44,618 bases of DNA, from NCBI GenBank assembly GCA_017853205.1, contig JAFMKB010000015.1:1-44618 (forward strand). The letters run 5' to 3'. Under the pieces are notes generated by a model. The model made no database searches and had not been told where the DNA came from. It saw only the letters and a program-made list of their open reading frames with translations. A program made the translations under genes and the position numbers. This DNA comes from Gammaproteobacteria bacterium. Lineage in GTDB: Bacteria > Pseudomonadota > Gammaproteobacteria > Pseudomonadales > Pseudohongiellaceae. Positions 1 to 7,967 of the stretch are shown piece by piece (within the stretch, counting starts at the first letter, position 1; every line of letters begins with the position of its first letter).

Positions 1-1301
1 AGCGGCGTTCGGTGCTGGAGCAATAGCTGGCTACGTTCTTGCCATCGTGCCGCGCCGTTCAGAAGAATTGGGCTGTAGCCATTATCATCCTCCAGGCGGG
101 TATAGCTCGCCTGCGCCGTGAGTTCGCCGCCAAACAGCGCGCGCTGAGCGCGAAAATTCACCTGCCAACCCTCGCGATCGTCGCCGGGGCGCTTAGCGTC
201 GAGGGCTCGGTTGTTGATGTAGCCCCCGTCGAACCCGTACCGAATGACATTCACACCACTCTCGCCGGCAACGCAGCTCGCGCCGACGGTCGCTTTGCTC
301 TCCCATGCATCGAGCGCGGTCTGGCTATGGAATCGCTGGTACTGGCTCGCTATTTCGTAGACCGGGGCGCAGCGCTTGGCTGTATTGGGCTGATAGCGAA
401 GGCGTGTTTGCGCCGCCGAATAAAGTGCGCTGCCACCGAAAAATAGGGAGCTGGCACCGGCATCCCACTGCAGGGTGCGGCGTCGCGAAGGCTTTATGAG
501 TGAATAGCGGGAGTCAAATTGCAGCAGATCGGACTGCGTATCCTGACTCACTCGGCCCCGCATCTCGTTTGTCCAGCTGCTCTGCCCATTGGCGCTCAGG
601 GTCAGTTGCCGACTACTCAGCCGCGCATTAGTGAAGGCGCCCTCCTGCCGCTGCAAATCGGTGTTGAGAGCCAGCAGCACAGGCTCACCTGACAGAGTTA
701 ACGTGATCTGGTCGGCGCCCGGGGCGCCATTGAGATTGTTGTCGTAGCCTGCAAGCAGGTCGAGCTGGAGAAAATGCTGTTTGGTGTTGCTGCGCCACAG
801 AGTTTGACGCTGCGTTAACTTCTCTCTCAACTCAGCGGGTATGTCATCTCTCGAGAGAAGGGTCTCATTGAGCTGTAGCGCGGGGAAAAGCTGTCCCGCC
901 GCGTACAGCGCCTCGGCGTAGTCGATCTGGGCGGCGCCATTGGTTGGATCGAGCAGCAGGGCGCGCTCTAGCGACTCAGAGGCAACATCCAATTTTCCGC
1001 TGTTAAGCTGCGCGGCGCCTAAGAGCGCGTAATACTCTGACGATCTCAGGCAGCGCGACTGCAGGTCGGCGAGTGAAGTTGCCAATGCCGCCCACTGCGC
1101 GGCTCTGTCCTCAGCCGCGTCGGCGGCAGTCGTCTCTGCGTAGTAGCGCGAAAGGTCGGGGCAAGTTTGCGTCTCGGTTTGGCTTGCTTGCGCGTCGGCA
1201 TGGCCAGCGGAAACGAGCCCGAGGGTCACGATGCTTGCCGCAAGAGAGTGGGTGACTCTCCGCTTCAGGAGGCTCACGTCTGTGACCAAGGGTGGCAGCA
1301 T
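1..1301 (-). CDS. TPR plus beta-barrel outer-membrane protein, Slam/DUF560-like (partial, C-terminus beyond window)
   Basis: An open frame runs from an ATG at 1301 to the left edge, 433 complete codons without a stop. A signal peptide covers about residues 1-37 (KRR followed by a hydrophobic stretch ending near HADA). Residues 85-155 form TPR-like helical hairpins containing ALLLDP and ALYAAGQ. From about residue 177 the sequence alternates in the manner of beta strands, beginning with a GYDNNLN motif (185-191), and later has an RPGDDREGW segment. TPR followed by a barrel with a GYDxNxN entry motif is the design of the Slam/DUF560 surface-protein translocators, but other TPR-barrel families exist. 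It lies 136 bp downstream of the cyclase gene and is probably co-transcribed with it. The call as an outer-membrane TPR-barrel is fairly sure; Slam-like function is inference. Confidence 0.7.
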   Translation of the reverse strand, partial: MLPPLVTDVSLLKRRVTHSLAASIVTLGLVSAGHADAQASQTETQTCPDLSRYYAETTAADAAEDRAAQWAALATSLADLQSRCLRSSEYYALLGAAQLNSGKLDVASESLERALLLDPTNGAAQIDYAEALYAAGQLFPALQLNETLLSRDDIPAELREKLTQRQTLWRSNTKQHFLQLDLLAGYDNNLNGAPGADQITLTLSGEPVLLALNTDLQRQEGAFTNARLSSRQLTLSANGQSSWTNEMRGRVSQDTQSDLLQFDSRYSLIKPSRRRTLQWDAGASSLFFGGSALYSAAQTRLRYQPNTAKRCAPVYEIASQYQRFHSQTALDAWESKATVGASCVAGESGVNVIRYGFDGGYINNRALDAKRPGDDREGWQVNFRAQRALFGGELTAQASYTRLEDDNGYSPILLNGAARWQERSQLLLQHRTP

Positions 1302-1437
1302 GCGTTTAAACAACTCGCAGAAAATACAATTTTATTTTTGGGTGTTATTAAGCAAAGACTAACACAGCCTTTCGGCTCATGAGGTAGTTGGTTAAGGAAA
1401 GTTTATCCCAAGACTGCCTGCCATCAAGCTGGCAGGG
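1302..1437 (-). other. Structured intercistronic region between cyclase and barrel genes
   Basis: This 136-base gap contains three small inverted repeats. CCTGCCA (1417-1423) pairs with TGGCAGG (1430-1436) directly after the cyclase stop. AGCC and GGCT close a GAAA loop on the minus strand (1366-1377). GTGTTA (1342-1347) pairs with TAACAC (1360-1365). No U-tract follows the first hairpin, so it is not a standard terminator. It may be an mRNA stability or processing element, or a weak attenuator before the barrel gene. Confidence 0.35.
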
Positions 1438-3528
1438 TTACGATCGACGTCCGCCAGCTAATACTCGGAGTCTAGGCTGCGAACCGTCGCCAGACGTAAA
1501 GTCGCCCAAAGTCTCGGTGAGTGAAGTAAGGTTTGTTTCGTCTGGCTGCGGCGCAAACAAGACGTGCGGGATCGTCAAACCTTGCAGCAAATAGCTTCCT
1601 TGCGACTGCAGCAGCTCAGCATCTAGCTGACGCGCTGCGCGTTCGCCAAGCAGGATTGGCTGCGCGAGTTCTGCAGTCATTTCCTGAATTCGCAGCGCTA
1701 TAGTCACCGTGTCGCCAAGCAACGTATGTGTCCGCCGATGGGCAGGTCCGATCGAACCAATCAGCGCAGCGCCCTGCTCGATACCAACACCTAGCGCGAG
1801 CGGTTCGAGCCCATAAGGCGTATTCGCGCTCAGCGAAATGTGATCAATTTCTGCGACCATTTTTTGCGCCGCGTTGAGCGCGTTTAAGGCAGCATCTGCA
1901 CTCTGGGTATCCCATAAAGCGAGCAAACTGTCGCCCTTGTATTCGTGCACTTTACCGCCGTGCGCTTCGATAATCTCTGCCGCTTTTTGGAAGAAGAAGT
2001 GCAGCACTGCCGCAGACTCTTCAGGCGATCGCGCTTCGCTGAAGCTAGAGAAATTACGAAGATCTGCACTAAGCAGCGTAAAGTCTTTACGCTCCGCAAC
2101 AACATTTGACGTCGGCAGGCTGTAGGCGATTTCCTCAGCCACGTTGCTCGGCAAATAGCTCGCCAAATTATTGAATACTCGGTCTCTTTGACTTCGCGTT
2201 CTCGCCTGTTCTAGAACGAACAGTAGCGTACTGGCAATGACCGCGTAGATTGCCGGTGGCATCCAGCCTAGCCAGAGATCAGCGCTGTTTAGAAGCTGTG
2301 CATGCACTAAAAGAGAAAAAAGCGGAAGTGCAAACGCTGCGCTAGGTAATAGTAGGGTCGTTAGCCGGCCAGTCTCGCGCGAGGCCATCAGCAATAACGC
2401 GAGCGCAAAAAGGCCTGCGATTAAAAATTGGATTACCGCAGCACTGTTGGGCGCATAAGGCACTGCAACATCGAGCAAGCTTCCCAGTATTCGCGCCTGC
2501 AGCTCGACACCAGGCGTCGCGCCGCTATAAGGCGTAGGCACAACATCGCCAAGACCAAAGGCCGTCGCGCCAACTAAGACCCATGCCTTGTCGAGTAGCT
2601 CGGTACCCGCTCTGCCAAATAGAATATCTGCCGCAGGAATGACCAGATAGCTTTCGGGCGCACGGCGATAAGAAATACGTAGATTACCCTCGGCATCTAA
2701 CGGCACAGCAAGACCCGGGTAAGAATCGAGCGTCAATGTCTGAGCGGCACCCATAGGGCTGCTGTTAGCGATAATTTTCGCGCTATTCACGCCGTCGATT
2801 CCGGCGCCTGTGGCCTCAAGTAGGGCAGAAAGCGCGAGTGCTGGATAGGCCTGACCGTCGACACACACCACGGCAGGCTGTTTTGAAATTGAACCGTCGC
2901 CATTAACCACGGGAGCAATATGCCCTTTGGCAATACCGTTGAATCCCGCATGCGGCGCGAGGAAACTGGCAGTGCTCATTAAACCCGCGCCCTCTGCGCA
3001 TTGAATCCCCGCGAGACTGCCCATCATCTGTCCCGCACGAATCGTTTCGGGCGCAAGGCCAGGCGCTTGATTCACGTCTAAAACCGGCACCTGAGAAATC
3101 ACTGCACCGCGCGAATTGGCTAGCGCTGCGACAAGCTGCGCGTCGCCGTCTTTCGCCTCGGCATAGACAATGTCGTGGATCTGAAGCTGCGCGCCCGCTG
3201 CGTCGATCGCGCGAGTAAGCTCGGCCATTGTTTCACGCGGCCACGGCCAGGGTCCGACCTCATCGATGCTTTGCTCATCGATTGCGACGATCACAACCCT
3301 CGATTCGGTGTCTGTCTGTGGTGCCAGTGTCCAACCCACTGTCCCCAGACGCTCTTCGAGACTCGCAAGCTGGCTGTTGGGCCCAGAGGCAAGTACCAGC
3401 GCGAGCGTGGCAACCGCCGCCGTAGCAAGCATGGCGATCCGGCCGCGAATAGGTGACAGTGACAGCAGGCCACCAATAAGCGGGAGACTCGCTAGACGTT
3501 GGGCGAAGGTGAGACGCGGCGTGCTCAT
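1438..3528 (-). CDS. CHASE2-domain class III adenylate/guanylate cyclase
   Basis: A membrane-bound cyclase of 696 aa. A first TM segment lies at about 30-49, then a CHASE2 extracytoplasmic sensor (about 55-350), three TM segments (about 362-383, 388-412, 417-440) and a cytoplasmic class III catalytic domain (about 480-640). Both metal-binding Asp are visible, D489 in SADLRNF and D533 in YKGDS, as is the transition-state Arg R613. Two positions are unusual. The purine-selecting Lys three residues before the GD is Glu (E529), and the transition-state Asn is Thr (T609 in GDTVTIALR). The start at 3528 is preferred because its ATG overlaps the FecR stop as TAATG, implying translational coupling; an upstream in-frame ATG at 3543 is possible. 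Substrate could be ATP or GTP, or activity could be low. Confidence 0.88.
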   Translation of the reverse strand: MSTPRLTFAQRLASLPLIGGLLSLSPIRGRIAMLATAAVATLALVLASGPNSQLASLEERLGTVGWTLAPQTDTESRVVIVAIDEQSIDEVGPWPWPRETMAELTRAIDAAGAQLQIHDIVYAEAKDGDAQLVAALANSRGAVISQVPVLDVNQAPGLAPETIRAGQMMGSLAGIQCAEGAGLMSTASFLAPHAGFNGIAKGHIAPVVNGDGSISKQPAVVCVDGQAYPALALSALLEATGAGIDGVNSAKIIANSSPMGAAQTLTLDSYPGLAVPLDAEGNLRISYRRAPESYLVIPAADILFGRAGTELLDKAWVLVGATAFGLGDVVPTPYSGATPGVELQARILGSLLDVAVPYAPNSAAVIQFLIAGLFALALLLMASRETGRLTTLLLPSAAFALPLFSLLVHAQLLNSADLWLGWMPPAIYAVIASTLLFVLEQARTRSQRDRVFNNLASYLPSNVAEEIAYSLPTSNVVAERKDFTLLSADLRNFSSFSEARSPEESAAVLHFFFQKAAEIIEAHGGKVHEYKGDSLLALWDTQSADAALNALNAAQKMVAEIDHISLSANTPYGLEPLALGVGIEQGAALIGSIGPAHRRTHTLLGDTVTIALRIQEMTAELAQPILLGERAARQLDAELLQSQGSYLLQGLTIPHVLFAPQPDETNLTSLTETLGDFTSGDGSQPRLRVLAGGRRS

Positions 3529-5030
3529 TATTGCGCACCCCACAGAGTGATACCTTGAATGCGGCCTGTGTCGAGCTGCTGCTCAAAGAAGTAGCCCGCT
3601 GCAGAGCCGTCTGTCGCTACAGCGCCAGACAAGGTCTTTGCGTCTTCTTTTAAGCGCAAATAGCCGCCGTCTGCGATGGCGCCATTTGCTGAGAAATCAA
3701 TCGCACCGGTGCTCGCGTGGTCGAGATTCAACTCGGTCGCAAACGCCCGATCGACAAAGTCGAGCTCGAGATTACCGCCGGCCACACGCATCGCGACGAT
3801 GCCGTTGCTCGAATCGTAGAATGCTTCAGCAGCGTTTAAATCTAATCTAACTACACCTAGCCCAGAGTCCACGCGCGCGCCATTAGGCTCGCTGCGATAA
3901 AGAATAAATCCGCTGGTTGAGGCGACGGTCACATCGCGGCCGCCGGCGCCCTCGCGCGCCTCACTGAGTGTGAGCGATAGGAGGCTCGGTGTGTCTGTCG
4001 ACCCCCAGCGTCCCCAAACGAGCTGAGCGCTGTCTGTCGAGTCGGCCGTCAGCGCGACGGTTGGGGTAAAATCAGTGAGAACTGCAGGTGTCTCAGGCAG
4101 TTCAGTACTAGACTGGTCGTCTCCTTTCTCAGCCGCCGCCACCTCTGTATTGATTTTGGTCGTCGCAACGCTTTCTAAATACACTTCAGTAGAGTCGAGC
4201 GTGTCGGCGGTGCCGTCGGAAGCAACCTGCGCGTCGGCTGCGGTGGCATCATTACTCTCAGAGGATTCAATGTCACTAAGCGTCCGCTCGCCAGACGCGG
4301 CAACAAGACGAGGCGCAGGGTTACCGCTGCCCAGCTCGAGTACCTGGAGGGTGTTCTGGCTAAGTTCTACGGCGTCGACTGCGCAAGGCCCTAGAGCTTC
4401 GCTGCTGCATTCGCTAGAGTAGGGCGCCATGACAATCGCGCCTTCGTTGACCAACGCTCGCGTCGAGCGTGAGTTAGCACTTACTACGAAGTCTGTGCCC
4501 CGAACACCAATGGCGGCAATGGGGGTGTTCATGCGGAAGCGTTCGCGGGCTGATTTTGCCGCTTCGCCTGAGATGGCTCGGGCTACGCCTTCGCTTAATT
4601 CGAATTTAACGGCGGAATTCTCCGGCTTCGACGCGTCATAGTCGTAGCGCACAACATCGAGTGTGCTGCTGGGCCGAACGCTCACCAGTGCGTCATCGAC
4701 AAAGCGGACGTGGACATGGCCGCCGGCTTCGGTGAACACTCTGTCACCGACGCGCACCTTCGCGCCTGTCTCGATGAGCACACGCGACTCGTCGCGCTCA
4801 ATATAGGCACGACCGAGCACGAGACTTACCTCGCCCACCGGACGGGCGCTTATTTGAATACCATTGTCGGTTTCGGCGGTCGTTTTAAGAGAGCTTAGCG
4901 AGATAATCAGCGCCAGCAGCGGCAGAGACGAGACGCGCAGCCATACGCGTTGCGCGCCAGGCCTGAGGCCCCGCGGAGATTTCGCGCTTGTTACGTGACT
5001 GCGTTGCATTACGTTACCCATCTTCTGCAT
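3528..5030 (-). CDS. Exported FecR-domain protein with C-terminal beta-rich domain
   Basis: A 500-aa protein with a basic N-terminus and a hydrophobic signal segment at about 34-50. A FecR-type beta domain follows (about 62-200), with the characteristic GVRGTDF motif at 175-181. A Cys pair (208, 216) may form a disulfide. Residues 245-315 are an acidic, Ser/Thr-rich linker. The C-terminal 180 residues start with VWGRWG (338-343) and end in a Gly/aromatic beta pattern (GYFFEQQL, GITLWG) that recalls the small terminal barrels of TbpB-like surface proteins. That resemblance is by eye only. It lacks the cytoplasmic anti-sigma helix of classical FecR, and no sigma factor gene is adjacent. It is the first gene of the cyclase/barrel operon. 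Starts at 5021 or 5009 are also possible. Confidence 0.8.
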   Translation of the reverse strand: MQKMGNVMQRSHVTSAKSPRGLRPGAQRVWLRVSSLPLLALIISLSSLKTTAETDNGIQISARPVGEVSLVLGRAYIERDESRVLIETGAKVRVGDRVFTEAGGHVHVRFVDDALVSVRPSSTLDVVRYDYDASKPENSAVKFELSEGVARAISGEAAKSARERFRMNTPIAAIGVRGTDFVVSANSRSTRALVNEGAIVMAPYSSECSSEALGPCAVDAVELSQNTLQVLELGSGNPAPRLVAASGERTLSDIESSESNDATAADAQVASDGTADTLDSTEVYLESVATTKINTEVAAAEKGDDQSSTELPETPAVLTDFTPTVALTADSTDSAQLVWGRWGSTDTPSLLSLTLSEAREGAGGRDVTVASTSGFILYRSEPNGARVDSGLGVVRLDLNAAEAFYDSSNGIVAMRVAGGNLELDFVDRAFATELNLDHASTGAIDFSANGAIADGGYLRLKEDAKTLSGAVATDGSAAGYFFEQQLDTGRIQGITLWGAQ

Positions 5031-5038
5031 TTTGATCG

Positions 5039-5060
5039 CGTTTGCCGTGCGTTTGCCGTG
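5039..5060. repeat. Perfect 11-bp tandem direct repeat upstream of the FecR gene
   Basis: CGTTTGCCGTG occurs twice in direct succession (5039-5049 and 5050-5060), 9 to 30 bases upstream of the FecR ATG. The period is close to one helical turn. It lies in the leader or promoter of the FecR operon and could be a double operator half-site or a recent slippage duplication. Confidence 0.8.
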
Positions 5061-5109
5061 GACAAACCTTTGGTCGAGGCTAAAGATAATTCAAGGTTGG
5101 ACGAGGCGG

Positions 5110-5125
5110 GGTGATTGCGGTCACA
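5110..5125. promoter_or_regulatory. CRP-family operator candidate in the divergent FecR / Crp-regulator region
   Basis: The 16-mer GGTGATTGCGGTCACA matches TGTGA-N6-TCACA at 9 of 10 core positions with exact spacing. It lies 85 bp upstream of the FecR ATG and upstream of the regulator. Its centre (5117.5) is about 61 bp upstream of the start point expected from the -10 element at 5166, the standard class I activator distance. Binding by the neighbouring regulator or by a global CRP is inference. Confidence 0.6.
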
Positions 5126-5165
5126 CAGGACGCTGATCGCCCTTATTACTTGCCCTTTACGTGCC

Positions 5166-5171
5166 TATAAT
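5166..5171 (+). promoter_or_regulatory. -10 element (TATAAT) for the Crp/Fnr regulator gene
   Basis: A perfect TATAAT. At 17-bp spacing the -35 position holds only TTATTA (5143-5148), a weak match that suits an activator-dependent promoter. The predicted transcription start is near 5178. Confidence 0.5.
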
Positions 5172-5316
5172 ACGCACTTGTTCGAGCGCTGAAAATTGTT
5201 TCTATCTCGCGGTGCCAAACCCCGACTTAAGTTAACGTCAACGCTGCCGCTGTCTTAGTGGGCTTATGCAATTTGGTCGACTAGTAGCAAGGCAATGCCC
5301 CGAGGGATGGCGTTTT

Positions 5317-6015
5317 ATGGTGGTAACACCGCAACTGCTCAAGACTTTCCCGTTATTAAGCGGGCTGCCGGACGCGACTCTCGAAGAGGTTGCGGGGCAA
5401 AGCAGCGTGCGCAAAGCCGCGCGGCGAGCAATCGTGTTGAACGCGGGTCAGAACGAGGAGCAAATTTGCTTTTTGTTTGAAGGCAGGCTGCAGGGTGTCG
5501 ACTTTACGATAGACGGGCGCGAAGTTGGCCTTTATTTCGTCGAACCGGGCGAATTTTGCGGCGAACTGTGCCTATTTGACGGGGGATCGCAGCCCGAGTT
5601 TATTATGGCGCTTACGCCGTCGGTCATCGTCAGCGTGCCTCTAAACGCGATGCAGGCGCTTCTTAAGAAGCACCCCGAGCTGTTTGCGACAATCAGCGCC
5701 AAAGTCGCAGGCCATGTCCGAAAGATGACGTTCCAGCGATCATTGCTCGGGCTTCCTAATATCGCGCAGCGGGTGTGCTGTCAGCTCTGGATGCTGGTGC
5801 CCGAGAAAGACCGTAATAAAGAAGAAGCAGAAATACGCAATCCGCCAACGCATATGGAGATTGCAATCATGCTTAATATAAGCCGCGAGACTGTAACCCG
5901 CGTGTTTCAGTCGTTGCAAAATCGGCAGATAGTTAAACGAGACGGCACTAGTTTACTCGTGGTGTCTAAGGTCGGCGTTCTACGCGATTATGCCGAGGGT
6001 AAGCAGGAACTCTAG
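5317..6015 (+). CDS. Crp/Fnr-family transcriptional regulator
   Basis: A 232-aa protein with an N-terminal cyclic-nucleotide-binding-type beta roll (about 1-125), a dimerisation helix and a C-terminal winged helix (about 150-225). The recognition helix reads SRETVTRV, close to the SRETVGR of E. coli CRP, so a TGTGA-type half-site is expected. The phosphate-binding cassette keeps GEFCGEL, but the Arg-Ser pair that holds cAMP phosphate in CRP is replaced by Pro-Glu (SQPEF), as in Fnr-like members. The Fnr iron-sulfur Cys cluster is not present. The ATG at 5317 is preceded by GAGGGA; a longer frame from ATG 5266 is possible but has a weaker ribosome site. It is divergent from the FecR/cyclase operon and upstream of the T1SS genes. 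Ligand unknown. Confidence 0.88.
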   Translation: MVVTPQLLKTFPLLSGLPDATLEEVAGQSSVRKAARRAIVLNAGQNEEQICFLFEGRLQGVDFTIDGREVGLYFVEPGEFCGELCLFDGGSQPEFIMALTPSVIVSVPLNAMQALLKKHPELFATISAKVAGHVRKMTFQRSLLGLPNIAQRVCCQLWMLVPEKDRNKEEAEIRNPPTHMEIAIMLNISRETVTRVFQSLQNRQIVKRDGTSLLVVSKVGVLRDYAEGKQEL

Positions 6016-6232
6016 CCTCCCTACCTTGGAGTGGGAGCAGGCGGTCGTTGAAATACGACGGCGTGCCCCAACTAAGGAGTACTCGCGTAGCTCGACCACG
6101 GTTATGGCGAAACGCTGTAACTCGACATACACACGACACAAACATGATAAAAGCACGATAGAAGCACGTTTGAAGCAAGTTAAAGAGTGCGACGCCAACT
6201 TACAGAAAGCAAACCAATAAAGATCACAGATT
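6016..6232. other. Intergenic region between regulator and type I secretion genes
   Basis: A 217-bp gap presumably holding the T1SS promoter. I see no good -35/-10 pair and no CRP-type box. The stretch at 6140-6185 is A-rich with loosely repeated GAAGCACG words. A 76-codon plus-strand frame here (5990-6220) has no recognisable family and is not called. Confidence 0.4.
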
Positions 6233-7951
6233 ATGAGCACGCAAAAAACAGCCAAATACCCAGAACTCGCAGAGGCCTTTACCGACGTCAAACGGTATTT
6301 CATCTACGCCGGCCTTTTTAGTGCTGCAGTTAATCTTCTAATGCTCGTGCCCGTCATCTATATGCTGCAGGTCTATGACCGCGTTGTATCGTCTGGCAGC
6401 TATTCAACCCTTGCGATGCTAACCCTGCTGATGGTCGCGCTGACCGCAGCACTTGGGGGTTTTGAGTGGGTTCGCTCGATGATTCTGATCGCGGCAAGTA
6501 ACCGTATTGAAAAAAATCTGCGGCGCCGCGTCTCCGATGCGACGTTCAAGCGCGCGCTTCTTACCGGCGGCTCGGTAAGCAATTCTCAGCCGCTTAGTGA
6601 TTTGTCGAGCCTGCGCCAATTTCTCACGGGCAATGGCCTTTTCGCTTTTTTCGATGCACCGTGGTTCCCGATCTACGTCTTCGTGATGTTTATGTTTCAT
6701 CCGATGTTTGGCTACGCAGCCATTTTTGCCGGCATCGTCATGATCGCGCTGGCCTATACAACTGAAAAAGTGACGAGCAAAAAGCTACAGGACGCGAACA
6801 GTAAATCGAACTGGATTAACAATCAGGTTAACGGCACGTTAAAAAACTCCGAGGTGATTGCCGCGATGGGCATGGCCGACGATCTGCGCCATCGTCAAGA
6901 GACACGCTTCGATGAGGTACTTACCTTGCAAACCGAAGCGAGTCGCTCCGCGGGTTTGCTACAAAGCTTGTCGAAAACCTTCCGCATGGTCATGCAGTCT
7001 CTGCTGCTCGGACTCGGCGCGCTGCTCGCGCTGCGTCAAGAAATTTCACCCGGCATGATGATCGCAGGCTCGTTGCTGCTAGGCAGGGCTCTCGCGCCTA
7101 TCGATATGCTGGTGGGCACATGGAAGGGCTTTACGCTCGCCCGTGGTCAATACGATCGTCTTGGTCAACTGCTCGTTCAAATTCCGAAAGACGCAGACAC
7201 GATGTCTCTGCCGGCGCCGACGGGCAAATTGTCAGCCGAACAGGTCATGGTTGTGCCGCCGGGCTCGAAGAACATCGTCGTGCGCGGCGTAAACATGGAA
7301 CTCAATGCCGGGGAAGCGCTCGGTATCGTTGGGCCGAGCGCGTCGGGTAAATCCTGTCTGGCGCGCGCACTTCTCGGTATCTGGCCAACGTATAGCGGCA
7401 AAGTCCGTCTCGACGGCGCAGACATCTTTGCGTGGAACCGTGCCGAACTTGGTCCTTATGTTGGTTACCTGCCGCAGGACATTGAACTTTTTGATGGCTC
7501 GATTTCTGAGAACATCTGCCGCTTCGGCGATGTCGATCCCGACAAAGTGGTCGAGGCAGCGAAGACAGCGGGCGTCCATGAGTTAATTCTTCATTTGCCC
7601 CAAGGCTACGACACGATTATCGGGGGTTCGGGCGGCATCTTGTCGGGCGGTCAGCGGCAGCGTATCGGTCTTGCCCGCGCGATTTATGGCTCGCCCAGAT
7701 ACCTCGTTCTAGATGAGCCTAATTCGAATCTCGATGATCAAGGCGAGCGCGAGTTAGTTGAGGCTATCCGGCGAATCAAAGCAGAGGGCGCGACTGTCAT
7801 TATCATTACGCACCGCACGATGGTATTGCAGTGTGTCGACAAAATTTTGGTCATGCGCGACGGCGCTGCATCTCACTTCGGTCCGCGTGATCAAGTGCTA
7901 GCAGCGCTCGCCGCACCGCAGGATAAAAAGCCTGCGCTGAGACCCGCGTAA
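6233..7951 (+). CDS. Type I secretion ABC exporter, PrtD/AprD type (permease plus ATPase)
   Basis: The 572-aa inner-membrane engine of a type I secretion system. An N-terminal transmembrane domain (about 20-310) lacks the C39 peptidase or C39-like domain of HlyB-type exporters, as in PrtD/AprD. The ATPase domain has Walker A GPSASGKS near residue 367, the signature LSGGQRQRIGLARA, Walker B YLVLDEP and a switch His in ITHR. Length is normal for the family. It would power export of an unfolded substrate with a C-terminal signal through the adaptor and channel encoded next. No RTX repeat protein is encoded in this window, so the substrate lies elsewhere. Confidence 0.93.
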   Translation: MSTQKTAKYPELAEAFTDVKRYFIYAGLFSAAVNLLMLVPVIYMLQVYDRVVSSGSYSTLAMLTLLMVALTAALGGFEWVRSMILIAASNRIEKNLRRRVSDATFKRALLTGGSVSNSQPLSDLSSLRQFLTGNGLFAFFDAPWFPIYVFVMFMFHPMFGYAAIFAGIVMIALAYTTEKVTSKKLQDANSKSNWINNQVNGTLKNSEVIAAMGMADDLRHRQETRFDEVLTLQTEASRSAGLLQSLSKTFRMVMQSLLLGLGALLALRQEISPGMMIAGSLLLGRALAPIDMLVGTWKGFTLARGQYDRLGQLLVQIPKDADTMSLPAPTGKLSAEQVMVVPPGSKNIVVRGVNMELNAGEALGIVGPSASGKSCLARALLGIWPTYSGKVRLDGADIFAWNRAELGPYVGYLPQDIELFDGSISENICRFGDVDPDKVVEAAKTAGVHELILHLPQGYDTIIGGSGGILSGGQRQRIGLARAIYGSPRYLVLDEPNSNLDDQGERELVEAIRRIKAEGATVIIITHRTMVLQCVDKILVMRDGAASHFGPRDQVLAALAAPQDKKPALRPA

Positions 7952-7967
7952 CAAGACGAGACCCGAG

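Noticed and set aside
39-446. Plus-strand frames at the left edge (39-446, 305-499, 1073-1382)
   Set aside because: They are shadows of the minus-strand TPR-barrel gene, whose reading frame is continuous from 1301 to the edge and has a signal peptide and clear domain features.
1302-1437. Possible c-di-GMP (GEMM) riboswitch before the barrel gene, suggested by a GAAA-loop hairpin
   Set aside because: The conserved GEMM core sequences and the paired helices flanking them are absent; only a 4-bp stem is present.
5150-5171. TTGCCC (5150-5155) as -35 partner of the TATAAT at 5166
   Set aside because: The spacer would be only 10 bp, too short for a sigma-70 promoter.
5990-6220. 76-codon plus-strand frame between the Crp regulator and the T1SS exporter
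   Set aside because: It overlaps the regulator's end, has a composition unlike the neighbouring proteins and no recognisable motif; no convincing ribosome site.
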